From assembly GCA_036744795.1 (NCBI GenBank), contig DAIOHK010000008.1:21527-85526 (forward strand): 64,000 nucleotides of DNA, read 5' to 3'. The translations under genes were made by a program, and so were the position numbers. Position 1 is the stretch's first letter. Every line of letters starts with the position of its first letter. Below, piece by piece: positions 34,208-43,562 of the stretch. Under the pieces are notes generated by a model that was not told where the DNA came from, searched no databases, and worked only from the letters and a program-made list of their open reading frames with translations. The DNA comes from UBA5486 sp036744795. Lineage in GTDB: Bacteria; Bacillota; UBA4882; UBA10575.

Positions 34208-35386
34208 GTGAAAGATGCCAGAATATTTTTGGTCGTTCTCGATGGGGCAGGAGTTGGTGAATTGCCTGATGCTTTCCAATATGGGGATGAGGGTAGTAAT
34301 ACCATAGGAAATACTGCACGGAAGGTGGGGGGATTAAACCTGCCTTTTATGGGGGGATTAGGTTTAGGAAATATCACTTCCATCAAAGGGGTACCAACCA
34401 CAGAACGGGCTAATGGGGCATTTGGGAAAATGTCAGAAGCTTCGAAGGGCAAGGATACAATTACTGGTCATTGGGAGATGACAGGTATTGTTTTAGAGCA
34501 CCCGTTTCCTATTTACCCTGAAGGATTTCCGGAAGAGTTAATTACTAACTTTGAAAAAACGATCGGCCGAAAAGTACTTGGTAATAAGCCGGCTTCGGGG
34601 ACAGAGATTCTAAAGGAATTAGGCCCGGAGCATATGAAAACAGGTTATCCGATAGTTTATACATCGGCTGATAGTGTTTTTCAGATTGCTGCTCATGAGG
34701 AGATTATTTCGGTAGAGGAGCTATACCGGATCTGTCAGACCGCCCGTCAGCTACTCTCAGGTGAGCATATGGTAGCCAGGGTGATTGCCCGGCCTTTTAT
34801 TGGGGAACCTGGTGCATTCCAGAGAACGGTTAGACGCAAGGATTTTTCGGTGAAACCTCCGGAAAAAACAATATTGGACAGGCTAAAATCTGAAGGTATT
34901 AATATTGTTGGTATTGGAAAGATTGAGGATATTTTTAGCAATCAGGGATTAACAGCAAGTTTTCATACTGGAGATAATATTACAACTTTAGAAAAATTGT
35001 TGGAGCTGGCCAGAGTAATGAGAGGACCGGCCCTGTTTTTCGCCAATTGCATAGATTTTGATTCTTTGTATGGACATCGAAATAATTGGCAGGGGTTTGC
35101 GAGTGCACTGGAGACTGCTGATGCTTACTTAAAAAAACTATTTTCTTTGTTAAATAAAGAAGATTTACTTATCATTACGGCTGATCATGGTTGTGACCCT
35201 ACTACTCCCAGTACAGATCATTCACGGGAGTATGTTCCTTTATTGATCGCTGGTGAGCAGGTGAAGAAAGGTACAAATTTAGGAATCAGGAAGGCCTTTA
35301 CTGATCTTTCGGCGACAATTGCTGATTTTTTTGCTATTCAGCCGTGGTCAAAAGGAGAGAGTTTTTACAAATCCTTATTTAAATAA
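34208..35386 (+). CDS. deoB: Phosphopentomutase
   Basis: A 392-residue metal-dependent mutase of the alkaline phosphatase superfamily converting (deoxy)ribose-1-phosphate to the 5-phosphate. Manganese ligands are seen in VVLDGAGVGELPDA, NTIGNTA (phosphothreonine site region), and ITADHGCDPTTPSTDHSREYVPLL. GTG start behind GGGAGGGG. It is 15 bp ahead of the nucleoside phosphorylase, its supplier of substrate. Confidence 0.96.
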   Translation: MKDARIFLVVLDGAGVGELPDAFQYGDEGSNTIGNTARKVGGLNLPFMGGLGLGNITSIKGVPTTERANGAFGKMSEASKGKDTITGHWEMTGIVLEHPFPIYPEGFPEELITNFEKTIGRKVLGNKPASGTEILKELGPEHMKTGYPIVYTSADSVFQIAAHEEIISVEELYRICQTARQLLSGEHMVARVIARPFIGEPGAFQRTVRRKDFSVKPPEKTILDRLKSEGINIVGIGKIEDIFSNQGLTASFHTGDNITTLEKLLELARVMRGPALFFANCIDFDSLYGHRNNWQGFASALETADAYLKKLFSLLNKEDLLIITADHGCDPTTPSTDHSREYVPLLIAGEQVKKGTNLGIRKAFTDLSATIADFFAIQPWSKGESFYKSLFK

Positions 35387-35401
35387 AAAGGGGGGCGAAA
35401 T

Positions 35402-36706
35402 ATGAGAATAGTTGATCTAATCCGTAAAAAAAGAGATGGATTGGAACATACTGTGGAAGAACTGAGTTTTCTAGTTAAGGGTATTACTGATGGCAGTATC
35501 CCTGATTACCAACTGTCTGCTTGGTGTATGGCTGTTTATTTTCAGGGTATGAGTCCCCGGGAAGCAAAGGAGTTAGCTTTACAGATGGCTTCTTCCGGTG
35601 ACCAGATGGATCTGTCGCCAATTAACGGAGTGAAGATTGACAAACATTCCACCGGTGGTGTAGGCGATAAAACTTCTCTTGTTGTAGCTCCTTTAGTTGC
35701 TGCGGCCGGAATCCCGGTCTGCAAAATGTCAGGACGGGGATTAGGGCATACAGGAGGAACAGTTGATAAACTAGAATCAATACCAGGTTTCCAGACTGAA
35801 ATGCCAATCTCCCAGCTTTTTCAGCAGGTAAGTAAAGTAGGGATTGGTATGGTAGGACAAACCGGTAATTTAGTTCCTGCTGATAAACAACTTTACGCAT
35901 TACGGGATGTTACAGGGACGGTTGAGAGCATACCATTGATTGCTTCAAGTATTATGAGTAAAAAATTAGCTGGCGGTGCTGATGGTTTTGTTCTTGATGT
36001 TAAGGTTGGTAACGGCGCTTTTTTGAAGACCTTGGATGAAGCGAAAGAATTAGCTGAACTAATGGTAGCAATCGGAAAGAGTGCTGGGCGGGGGACAGTG
36101 GCGGTTCTTTCTAATATGGAACAACCATTAGGGAGGGCGATTGGGAATTCCTTAGAGGTAAAGGAGGCAATTGCTACTCTACGAGGTGAAGGACCACAGG
36201 ATTTAGAAGAACTCTCGCTGGTACTAGGTTCGCAAATGTTGCTTTTGGCTGGTGCGGCAGAAGATGAAGAAACTGCTAAGGAAAAGTTGAAAACTATTAT
36301 TTCTTCTGGTAAAGGGCTACATTGCTTTGAGAGATGGATTGAAACCCAAGGCGGGAATCCCGCGATTACAGAAAAACCTGAGCTCCTCCCTCTTGCTCCA
36401 GTCATCCATAAAGTAAGGAGCAATTTCCAAGGGTATGTGGCTGGATGGGATGCCGAAGCTCTAGGCCTGACAGCGATGCGTATTGGTGCAGGTCGGGAAC
36501 GTAAAGGGCAGCCGATCGATCATGGTGTGGGATTAGTAATTCATAAAAAGATTGGAGAACGGGTTGAATTTGGAGAAGAGATTGCAGAAGTTTATGCCCG
36601 TTCAGAGGAGGCGGCGGTTTATGCCGGAAAAGAAGTATTGAGTGTTATTAAAATTTCTGATCTGCCGCCAAAGCAATCACCATTAATATGGGGGTACATT
36701 ATTTGA
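35402..36706 (+). CDS. pdp: Pyrimidine-nucleoside phosphorylase
   Basis: A 434-residue enzyme that splits thymidine, deoxyuridine or uridine with phosphate to base plus pentose-1-phosphate, which DeoB then converts. Phosphate and substrate motifs: KIDKHSTGGVGDKTSL, the family signature SGRGLGHTGGTVDKLESIPGF and MSKKLAGGADGFVLDVK. Breadth of substrate (Pdp versus thymidine-specific DeoA) cannot be decided by eye. Strong GGGGGG precedes the ATG. Confidence 0.94.
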   Translation: MRIVDLIRKKRDGLEHTVEELSFLVKGITDGSIPDYQLSAWCMAVYFQGMSPREAKELALQMASSGDQMDLSPINGVKIDKHSTGGVGDKTSLVVAPLVAAAGIPVCKMSGRGLGHTGGTVDKLESIPGFQTEMPISQLFQQVSKVGIGMVGQTGNLVPADKQLYALRDVTGTVESIPLIASSIMSKKLAGGADGFVLDVKVGNGAFLKTLDEAKELAELMVAIGKSAGRGTVAVLSNMEQPLGRAIGNSLEVKEAIATLRGEGPQDLEELSLVLGSQMLLLAGAAEDEETAKEKLKTIISSGKGLHCFERWIETQGGNPAITEKPELLPLAPVIHKVRSNFQGYVAGWDAEALGLTAMRIGAGRERKGQPIDHGVGLVIHKKIGERVEFGEEIAEVYARSEEAAVYAGKEVLSVIKISDLPPKQSPLIWGYII

Positions 36707-36781
36707 CATTATATTTATCATTTACCCGTTGCCCTAAGACAAAAATTAAGCTAAGATGAGAAAGGTAAGATTAGATGCATT

Positions 36782-36817
36782 AAAAAGAGGTTTTTGGTAA
36801 CAATAACCTTCTTTTTG
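36782..36817 (+). terminator. Probable terminator after pdp
   Basis: AAAAAGAGGTT pairs with AACCTTCTTTTT with one bulge around a 12-base loop, ending in T residues. The rest of the 217-bp gap before rnfC shows no other clear signal. Confidence 0.65.
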
Positions 36818-36923
36818 GACAAACCATGATAAGTTTCTAAGGTAAACAGGTGAAGATTGGGGTGGCTCGTAGTAATGGCTACAGGCCAATGATGATTTAA
36901 TTAGTTAAAGAAGGAGTGATGAG

Positions 36924-38258
36924 ATGCACCTCGCAACTTTCAGAAAAGGAATTCATCCACCGGGAAATAAGGAGAAGACTTTTTCCTTACCAGTAGAGAC
37001 ACTTCCTTTACCAAAACAAGTAGTGCTCCCATTGAGTCAGCATATTGGAGCTCCATCTGAACCACTGGTTTCTGTGGGTGACCAAGTGATGACTGGCCAG
37101 AAGATTGCTGAAGCTAAAGGGATGGTTTCTGTTCCTTTACATGCCAGTATTTCCGGGAAGGTTGTAGCGATCGAACCTAGGCCTCATGCTTCTGGTAAAT
37201 TGGTGCCAGCAATTGTAATAGAAAGTGACGGAACTGATCAGATTTCGCCCGAATTAGCTTCTGGTTATAATTTGGAACAACTTTCTGCAGAACAGATTAA
37301 GGATCTGATTAGGCAGGCAGGTTTGGTAGGTATGGGTGGAGCGGCTTTCCCTACTCATGTTAAATATTATCCACCAGAAGGAAAACAGATAGAGTATGTT
37401 ATTTTGAATGGTGCTGAATGTGAACCGTATTTAACCTGCGATCACCGTTTGATGGTGGAAAGAACTGATGAGATTATTTTAGGTTTATTAGCTTTTATGA
37501 AGGCCGCTAATGCGGAGAAAGGTATGATCGGGGTTGAGGTTAATAAACCGGACGCAATTTCCGCTCTAAAGAAGGCTTCTGAAGGCTTGCCGATTGAGAT
37601 TATCCCCTTACAGGTAAAATATCCTCAAGGGGAAGAGAAGATGTTAATCTATGCTACTACTCGGCGTAGAGTTCGAGCTTGTGACTTACCAATCGAAGCC
37701 GGAGTTGTGGTTAATAATGTGGCGACCGCGGCTGCTTTTGGCGGATACTTGAAGAACGGGAGACCTCTATATTCTAGAATTATTACTGTAACTGGCAATG
37801 GGATAAAAAACCCGAAGAATTTGGAAGTTAGGCTGGGAACTTTGGTTGAAGATGTAGTCAATTATTGTGGTGGGTTTAATGGAACCCCGGGACGGATAAT
37901 CTTAGGTGGACCAATGACCGGTCCTGCTGAATACCGGCTTGATATCCCGATTATAAAAGGGACTTCTGGCATTTTGGTTCAAACCAGAGCGGAGGTTGAA
38001 AAACCCGAGTACGCTCCTTGTGTTCGGTGTGGCAAATGTGTGGATGCTTGTCCGTATAATTTACTCCCGAATTATCTCGGGACCTTTGCTGAACACGATA
38101 AACTGGCAGAAGCAGAAAAGTACGGTATCTTAGATTGCCGGGAGTGTGGTTCCTGTACCTATATCTGTCCGAGCAGAAGACCATTGATTCAATTGATTAA
38201 AAACGCTAAAAGTAAAATTGTTGCTTCAAAAAGGAATCAGGGTGAGAAGGGGAGGTAA
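36924..38258 (+). CDS. rnfC: Rnf complex subunit C
   Basis: A 444-residue peripheral subunit of the ferredoxin:NAD+ oxidoreductase. It has an N-terminal RnfC barrel (GIHPPGNKEKT, IGAPSEPLVSVGDQV), the flavin/NADH region GLVGMGGAAFPTHVK and LNGAECEPYLTCDHRLM, and two [4Fe-4S] motifs CVRCGKCVDACP and CRECGSCTYICP near 370-415. It likely handles NADH and passes electrons within the membrane complex that pumps Na+ or H+. First gene of the rnf operon, with AAGGAG ahead of the ATG. Confidence 0.96.
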   Translation: MHLATFRKGIHPPGNKEKTFSLPVETLPLPKQVVLPLSQHIGAPSEPLVSVGDQVMTGQKIAEAKGMVSVPLHASISGKVVAIEPRPHASGKLVPAIVIESDGTDQISPELASGYNLEQLSAEQIKDLIRQAGLVGMGGAAFPTHVKYYPPEGKQIEYVILNGAECEPYLTCDHRLMVERTDEIILGLLAFMKAANAEKGMIGVEVNKPDAISALKKASEGLPIEIIPLQVKYPQGEEKMLIYATTRRRVRACDLPIEAGVVVNNVATAAAFGGYLKNGRPLYSRIITVTGNGIKNPKNLEVRLGTLVEDVVNYCGGFNGTPGRIILGGPMTGPAEYRLDIPIIKGTSGILVQTRAEVEKPEYAPCVRCGKCVDACPYNLLPNYLGTFAEHDKLAEAEKYGILDCRECGSCTYICPSRRPLIQLIKNAKSKIVASKRNQGEKGR

Positions 38259-38260
38259 TT

Positions 38261-39220
38261 TTGGTGTTAGAGACGGAAGTAGTTGTTTCTGCTCCACCTC
38301 ATATTAGGCAGGAATTAACCACAGAGCGGATTATGTGGCGGGTGGTAATTTCTCTAATCCCAGCGGCGCTGGCAGGGGTGGTCTTTTTTGGTTGGCATGC
38401 TTTAGGAATTATTCTGTCCTCGGTTTTTTCTGCGGTTCTTACGGAGTTTTTAGTTTTGAAATTAATGAAACGACCGGTTACGATTAAGGATGGAAGCGCT
38501 GTAGTAACCGGCTTATTGCTGGCTTTGATTATTCCACCTACAGTTCCTCTATGGATTCCGGTTGTAGGTTCAGCTTTTGCCATAATGTTAGGGAAACAGA
38601 TCTTTGGTGGCTTGGGATATAACCCATTCAATCCGGCACTAATTGGAAGAGCATTTCTTTTGGCTTCCTGGTCAAGTTTAATGACCAAATGGAGATGGCC
38701 GCTTAACTCTTTAGCTTGGAGTGGTAATAATGCAGATGCGGTCTCTGGTGCTACTGCTCTGGGGCTTCTTCGGGAAGGAATTCAAGGTATTCCCTATAAA
38801 CAGCTGTTGTTCGGTAATATCTCCGGCTCTCTGGGAGAAACCTCGGCACTGGCGCTACTTTTGGGAGCAATCTTTTTGTTGCTTTATAAAATTATTGATT
38901 GGCGGATCCCGGCTGGTTATTTGGGGACTGTAGTTTTAATGGCTTTGTTAATGGGTGAAAATCCTCTCTTCCATCTGTTAGCTGGTGGGTTGATTTTGGG
39001 AGCTTTCTTTATGGCTACAGATTATGTCACCACTCCAGTTACACCTAAAGGTCGGTTGATTTTTGGTATTGGTTGTGGTGTTCTAACCATGTTAATCAGA
39101 AAGTATGGGGGATTCCCAGAGGGCGTTTGTTATTCAATACTATTAATGAATATTACAACTCCGCTTCTTGACCGCTGGACAGTTCCGAAGAAGTTCGGGG
39201 AGGTGAAAACCATTGGATAA
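38261..39220 (+). CDS. rnfD: Rnf complex subunit D
   Basis: A 319-residue membrane subunit with about nine helices related to NqrB. The FMN-attachment motif is in DAVSGATALG (Thr in SGAT). GGLGYNPFNPALIGRAFLLASW and MATDYVTTPVTPKGRL are typical. Start TTG 38261 or GTG 38264 behind GGAGG. It overlaps rnfG by eight bases. Confidence 0.95.
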   Translation: MVLETEVVVSAPPHIRQELTTERIMWRVVISLIPAALAGVVFFGWHALGIILSSVFSAVLTEFLVLKLMKRPVTIKDGSAVVTGLLLALIIPPTVPLWIPVVGSAFAIMLGKQIFGGLGYNPFNPALIGRAFLLASWSSLMTKWRWPLNSLAWSGNNADAVSGATALGLLREGIQGIPYKQLLFGNISGSLGETSALALLLGAIFLLLYKIIDWRIPAGYLGTVVLMALLMGENPLFHLLAGGLILGAFFMATDYVTTPVTPKGRLIFGIGCGVLTMLIRKYGGFPEGVCYSILLMNITTPLLDRWTVPKKFGEVKTIG

Positions 39221-39794
39221 GCAAGGATTTCGTTTAGTACTGGTTTTAACAATAATTTGTATCATTGCTGGTGGTGTTTTGGCTTTAGTAAATTCGATTA
39301 CTGAACCAAAGATTAAGGCTCAGGCCGCCTTAGCTATGGAAAAAGCAATAAAAAAAGAAACTCTTCCTGAAGCTTCCGAATTTAGGTCGAATAACTCATT
39401 GTTAGAAAAAGCCCGTGAAGCGGGAAACACTGAGCTTTCCGAGCTATTTATCGGCTTTAAGGGAGAAGAAGAGATTGGTCTGGTATTAATTACTGATATT
39501 CAAGGTTATTCAAGTGTGATCAAGTTGGTAACCGGGGTTTCTCGGGATGGTCGAGTTACGGGAGTAAAAGTTCTCAGTCAGTCAGAGACTCCCGGACTTG
39601 GCAGCAGGATAAGCGAAAAGGAATTTGTCGGGCAACCTGCTTTTAAGCAAGCTACTATCGAGGATAAGCTTTCCGTCGTAAAGGATGGAGGATCTGTTCA
39701 GGCAGTAACAGGTGCTACCATCTCATCCCGTGCAGTAGTAAAAGGGGTTAACCAGTCTCTAGCTACGGCTAGGTTGTATATGAAGAAGGACTAA
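39213..39794 (+). CDS. rnfG: Rnf complex subunit G
   Basis: A 193-residue subunit with one N-terminal transmembrane helix (about 6-25) and an extracytoplasmic FMN-binding domain. The covalent flavin site is in QAVTGATISSRAV near residue 170, where the second Thr of the S/T-GAT-S/T motif carries FMN. TTG start behind GGAGGTG. Followed immediately by a small ORF rather than by rnfE. Confidence 0.95.
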   Translation: MDKQGFRLVLVLTIICIIAGGVLALVNSITEPKIKAQAALAMEKAIKKETLPEASEFRSNNSLLEKAREAGNTELSELFIGFKGEEEIGLVLITDIQGYSSVIKLVTGVSRDGRVTGVKVLSQSETPGLGSRISEKEFVGQPAFKQATIEDKLSVVKDGGSVQAVTGATISSRAVVKGVNQSLATARLYMKKD

Positions 39795-39799
39795 TGGCA

Positions 39800-39940
39800 A
39801 TGATTGCTTACGCTTTACCCGTCAATGATTTTGGGCATTTACTTGGTTTATTTGGTATTGATGCCAAGAATGCTAAAAAAGGGTTTGATTATTGCTATAA
39901 TAAATATAAATTGCTTTTGATATTTTGGGATAAAGATTAA
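39800..39940 (+). CDS. Small ORF between rnfG and rnfE
   Basis: A 46-codon frame MIAYALPVNDFGHLLGLFGI..., overall amphipathic with a Lys-rich middle and ending LLLIFWDKD. AAGAAGGA at 39783-39790 is correctly spaced for the ATG at 39800; an in-frame ATG at 39794 overlaps the rnfG stop. The stop codon abuts a family A repeat that begins at 39941, so the repeat may have truncated or created the end. No family recognised; it may be a real small protein translated with rnfG or a chance frame. Confidence 0.4.
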   Translation: MIAYALPVNDFGHLLGLFGIDAKNAKKGFDYCYNKYKLLLIFWDKD

Positions 39941-40004
39941 GGAATTGCATAATTGGTTGGTTTAAGATTTAACCACAAAGTTGCAAATTAATTATGCAAC
40001 TCCC
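39941..40004. repeat. Short family A element inside the rnf operon
   Basis: GGAATTGCATAATTGG at the left and TAATTATGCAACTCC at the right enclose TTTAAGATTTAACCACAAAG, related to the arm of the copy at 14285. It is an internally deleted copy of 64 bp lying between rnfG and rnfE. Confidence 0.7.
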
Positions 40005-40035
40005 TCAGAATAATAAAGACCGGGGGTGTTTGTGA

Positions 40036-40665
40036 TTGAGTAAATGGCAGATTTTTAAGAATGGTGTATTTAATGAAAACCCCATTTTCCGTCTTGTGTT
40101 AGGGATGTGTTCTACTTTAGCTGTAAGTTCGGCTGTGGTTAATGGGCTTGGTATGGGTCTGGCAACTACAGCAGTTCTCGTGGGTTCTAATGTAATTATT
40201 TCCTTGTTACGGAATGTGATTCCGAAGGAAATAAGGATTCCGGCATATGTTGTAATTATCGCCACTTTTGTTACGATTGTGGACAAGCTGATGGCGGCTA
40301 ATATGCCTGAACTCCATAAGGTATTGGGGATCTTTATCCCCTTAATAGTTGTTAATTGTATTATTCTGGCACGAGCGGAAGCTTTTGCTTCAAAAAATAC
40401 TGTAGGCAAATCAGCCATTGATGGTTTGGGGATGGGAATTGGTTTTACACTGGCTCTAACAGTCTTAGGTACGATTCGGGAACTGCTTGGGACCGGGACG
40501 GTCTTGGTAGCAGAAGATTTTGGCTTTTCAGGGATTACCGTTTTTCCAAAAGAAAACGGGATCTTATTGATGGTTCTTCAACCCGGAGCCTTTATTACTT
40601 TAGGTTTAGTGTTAGCGGGTATCAATTGGTGGGTCCGGAAGAAGGAGGAGAGAAAGAATGGCTGA
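40036..40665 (+). CDS. rnfE: Rnf complex subunit E
   Basis: A 209-residue membrane subunit with six helices, related to NqrD. Signature: ENPIFRLVLGMCSTLAVSSAVVNGLGMG, LGIFIPLIVVNCIILARAEAFASKN (the NC cysteine takes part in the intramembrane iron-sulfur site) and GLGMGIGFTLALTVLGTIREL. TTG start seven bases after GGGGGTG. It overlaps rnfA by eight bases. Confidence 0.95.
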   Translation: MSKWQIFKNGVFNENPIFRLVLGMCSTLAVSSAVVNGLGMGLATTAVLVGSNVIISLLRNVIPKEIRIPAYVVIIATFVTIVDKLMAANMPELHKVLGIFIPLIVVNCIILARAEAFASKNTVGKSAIDGLGMGIGFTLALTVLGTIRELLGTGTVLVAEDFGFSGITVFPKENGILLMVLQPGAFITLGLVLAGINWWVRKKEERKNG

Positions 40666-41251
40666 ATATTTGGTGATTATTTTCGGTTCAATTTTTATAA
40701 ATAATTTTATTGTCTCCAGGTTTCTAGGGATCTGTCCTTTTTTGGGGGTCTCCAAGCAGGTGGAAACTGCTGCTGGGATGGGTTTGGCTGTGACTTTTGT
40801 TATGGGGTTGGCCTCAGCAATCACTTACTGGGTGCAAAAGCTTTTAATTGTATTAAATATTGAGGTTTTACAGACTATCACCTTTATCCTGGTGATTGCG
40901 GTTCTTGTGCAATTTGTCGAGATGGTAATTAAAAAAAGTAGTCCGGTGTTATATAAAGCCCTTGGGATCTACCTTCCTTTGATTACTACGAATTGTGCAG
41001 TTTTAGGAGTGACCCTTATTAATATTAATGAAGGTTATAACTTTCTGCAATCAGTGGTTCACGGGATTGGTGGTGCACTTGGTTTTACGCTTCTGATTAT
41101 TCTCTTTGCTGGTATCCGGGAAAGAATGGCTTTTGCACCGGTACCCCGTTCGATGCAGGGTTTTCCTATTGCTCTGATTACAGCTGGTTTAATCTCTATC
41201 GCTTTTCTAGGGTTTACAGGTTTTGATTTAAATGCTCTCTTTAATTTTTAG
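40658..41251 (+). CDS. rnfA: Rnf complex subunit A
   Basis: A 197-residue membrane subunit with six helices, homologous to RnfE but inverted in topology. NNFIVSRFLGICPFLGVSKQVETAAGMGLAVTFV carries the first conserved cysteine and LGIYLPLITTNCAVLGVTLIN the second, which bind the shared iron-sulfur cluster with RnfE. GGAGGAG precedes the ATG. Confidence 0.96.
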   Translation: MAEYLVIIFGSIFINNFIVSRFLGICPFLGVSKQVETAAGMGLAVTFVMGLASAITYWVQKLLIVLNIEVLQTITFILVIAVLVQFVEMVIKKSSPVLYKALGIYLPLITTNCAVLGVTLININEGYNFLQSVVHGIGGALGFTLLIILFAGIRERMAFAPVPRSMQGFPIALITAGLISIAFLGFTGFDLNALFNF

Positions 41252-41307
41252 GGTGTTTAGTTGGGAGAGGCAATTTGTTTTCTAGCTATTGATAAAGGAG
41301 TGAAAAC

Positions 41308-42144
41308 ATGGAAGCTGAAAGTCTGAATGTAATAATAAATTCCATTGGCCTCTTGGCTTTTCTTGGAATTACTTTTGGGATTGTTCTGGCGGTGGCCTCC
41401 CGTAAATTAGCGGTGAAAAGTGATCCCCGGATTGATGAGATTGAGGAACTTCTTCCGGGAGCAAATTGTGGTGGTTGCGGTTATCCTGGTTGTCGAGGAT
41501 TAGCCGAGGCAATTGTTGCTGGTAAAGTTCCGGTAACTACTTGTCCGGTAACAAAAGATCATTCTCCGATTGCCAAAGTAATGGGGGTTGAAGTAGTTTC
41601 ATCCGGAGAACGGAAAATAGCCAGGGTACGGTGTGCCGGAGGAAATAAAGAAGCTGCTAAACGCTTTATATACTTAGGAGTTGAGGATTGTACTGCTGCC
41701 CAGAACCTAGCAGGTGGTCCTAAGGCTTGTACCTTTGGTTGTCTCGGTCTAGGAAACTGTACAAAAGTCTGTCCTTTTGGAGCAATTACAATGTCTGATA
41801 ATGGTTTACCGGTAGTTGACGAAGAAAAATGTACTGGTTGCGGGTTGTGTACAAAAGCTTGTCCTCGCGGATTGATTACTCTATGGCCAGTGGGGAAAAG
41901 TGTGACTGTACTTTGTATGAACCAGAATAAAGGGGCGGAAGTCAGGAAAGTATGTAAAGTAGGTTGTATTGGTTGTCGGATCTGTGAGAAACAGTGTCCA
42001 ACAGGTGCGATTACTGTAGAAAATAATCTGGCTCGGATTAATCCCGAACTTTGTATTGAATGTGGCCGTTGTATAGAGAAATGTCCGATGAAGGCCATAA
42101 AAGGAGAAATTAAGCAGGAAAGAGAAGTAATATTGAAGAAATAA
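41308..42144 (+). CDS. rnfB: Rnf complex subunit B
   Basis: A 278-residue ferredoxin-accepting subunit. An N-terminal transmembrane helix (about 8-27) is followed by the 4Fe-4S domain LLPGANCGGCGYPGC and then four further clusters: CTFGCLGLGNCTKVCP, CTGCGLCTKACP, CKVGCIGCRICEKQCP and CIECGRCIEKCP. It completes the C-D-G-E-A-B operon and accepts electrons from reduced ferredoxin. It ends in a basic tail. Confidence 0.96.
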   Translation: MEAESLNVIINSIGLLAFLGITFGIVLAVASRKLAVKSDPRIDEIEELLPGANCGGCGYPGCRGLAEAIVAGKVPVTTCPVTKDHSPIAKVMGVEVVSSGERKIARVRCAGGNKEAAKRFIYLGVEDCTAAQNLAGGPKACTFGCLGLGNCTKVCPFGAITMSDNGLPVVDEEKCTGCGLCTKACPRGLITLWPVGKSVTVLCMNQNKGAEVRKVCKVGCIGCRICEKQCPTGAITVENNLARINPELCIECGRCIEKCPMKAIKGEIKQEREVILKK

Positions 42145-42175
42145 TATAAGTGATTTGTTTTAAAAAATTGGTTAA

Positions 42176-42850
42176 GTGAAAAGCCCGGAGGTGTTCCCGA
42201 TTTACCAGTTAATCCTTGCCTCTGCTTCCCCGCGCCGTCAGGAGCTCTTACGGATGCTGGGTTTAGATTTCCAGGTGATGGTGAGTACTTTTGAGGAAAA
42301 TACATCTCGGCATGCTCTTTCTCCTGGGGAGCTGGTCATAAATTTGGCTCGAGGTAAGGCCGAAGATGTATTTAAGCTGACTTCTTCTCAAGTAGAAACT
42401 AGCGATGCCTTAGTTTTAGCTGCCGATACAATTGTGGTAGCTGATGGGGAATATTTAGGTAAACCCTGCGATGAGAATGAGGCAAGGAAGATGTTAAGTT
42501 TTCTTTCAGGAAAATGGCATCGGGTCTATACTGGAGTAGCTCTTGTCCATAAGACAAAGAGTACTTTTGCCTATGAAATGACAAAGGTTCATTTTCGTAC
42601 CCTTGATGCAGAAGAAATTGATGGTTATATCTGGACAGGTGAACCGATGGATAAAGCTGGAGCTTACGGGATTCAGGGGGTAGGAGCAGTTTTGGTTGAT
42701 CGGATTGAAGGATGTTTTTATAATGTGATGGGTCTACCCCTATCCCGGTTGGCTTTGTTATTAAAAGACTATGGTTTTAGAATACCGGAGGTGAAGTCTG
42801 TTGTCCGGACCATCGATCAAAAATCTTCCTTCGGAAGAACGCCCCCGTGA
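42176..42850 (+). CDS. maf: Maf family nucleotide pyrophosphatase
   Basis: Hydrolyses non-canonical or modified nucleoside triphosphates (dTTP/UTP-type Maf) and affects septum formation. LILASASPRRQELLRMLGLDFQV, VLAADTIVVADGEYLGKP, and GAYGIQGVGAVLVDRIEGCFYNVMGLP cover the active site. The GTG at 42176 has no ribosome binding site; CGGAGGTG at 42186-42193 is correctly spaced for an ATT at 42200, which would give the usual N-terminus, so a non-canonical start is possible. The C-terminus overlaps radC by 50 bases. Confidence 0.92.
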   Translation: MKSPEVFPIYQLILASASPRRQELLRMLGLDFQVMVSTFEENTSRHALSPGELVINLARGKAEDVFKLTSSQVETSDALVLAADTIVVADGEYLGKPCDENEARKMLSFLSGKWHRVYTGVALVHKTKSTFAYEMTKVHFRTLDAEEIDGYIWTGEPMDKAGAYGIQGVGAVLVDRIEGCFYNVMGLPLSRLALLLKDYGFRIPEVKSVVRTIDQKSSFGRTPP

Positions 42851-43487
42851 GCGATTAGAGAGATTCGGAGCTGAAAACCTTTCAAATGCTGAATTAATGG
42901 CGATTATTCTCCGTACAGGAACTGCTAACCAATCTGTTTTAACTTTGGCCAATTTATTACTGGCTGAATTCAAAACGCTTCAACAGCTGGCGGCAGCGAG
43001 TATTAGTGAGTTATCTAAAATTAAAGGTATAGGAAAGAGTAAGGCCATTCAGTTGTTGGCTGCGTTTGAATTGGGAAAAAGATTACAGCTCTCAGAGCTG
43101 TCCCCAGAGGATGATATTTTTTCTTCACCACAGGATGTAGCAAAATTTTTCATGTCAGATTTAAGATTTTTACAGCAGGAACATTTTATTGTTATTCATC
43201 TTAATACCAAAAACCGCTTATTATCTAAGGAGACGATTACGATTGGTACCTTAGATTCATCTTTAGTTCATCCGCGTGAGGTTTTTAAAGCGGCGATTAG
43301 GCAAAGTAGCGCTTCTCTGATCTTAATTCATAATCATCCTAGCGGTGATCCTCGTCCCAGTAGGGAGGATTTAAATCTGACCCATAGGTTAAAAGAGGCA
43401 GGTGATCTTTTAGGGATCCCGATTCTTGACCATTTAATTATCGGTAATCATAAATATTTTAGTATGAAAGAAGAAGGAATGCTGTAA
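42801..43487 (+). CDS. radC: RadC family JAB-domain protein
   Basis: A 228-residue protein with an N-terminal helix-hairpin-helix region (KIKGIGKSKAIQLLAAFELGKR) and a C-terminal JAMM/MPN metallopeptidase-like domain with EHFIVIHL and the metal site HNHPSGDPRPSREDLNLT. The family name reflects old repair genetics; its biochemical role remains unsettled. TTG start six bases after GGAGGTGA, inside the end of maf. Confidence 0.92.
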   Translation: MSGPSIKNLPSEERPRERLERFGAENLSNAELMAIILRTGTANQSVLTLANLLLAEFKTLQQLAAASISELSKIKGIGKSKAIQLLAAFELGKRLQLSELSPEDDIFSSPQDVAKFFMSDLRFLQQEHFIVIHLNTKNRLLSKETITIGTLDSSLVHPREVFKAAIRQSSASLILIHNHPSGDPRPSREDLNLTHRLKEAGDLLGIPILDHLIIGNHKYFSMKEEGML

Positions 43488-43562
43488 ACTTAAGGGAAAT
43501 GCAATAATAATTTTCATAGATCCCACTAACTTAATATTCACTAGAACCGGAGGGAAACATTG

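Noticed and set aside
35893..36423. A 176-codon minus-strand frame opposite pdp
   Set aside because: Shadow of the pdp coding sequence without start signal or family resemblance.
41559..42305. A 248-codon minus-strand frame opposite rnfB
   Set aside because: It is the complement of the Cys-rich rnfB gene; repeated Pro/Gln/His codons are the shadow of ferredoxin motifs.
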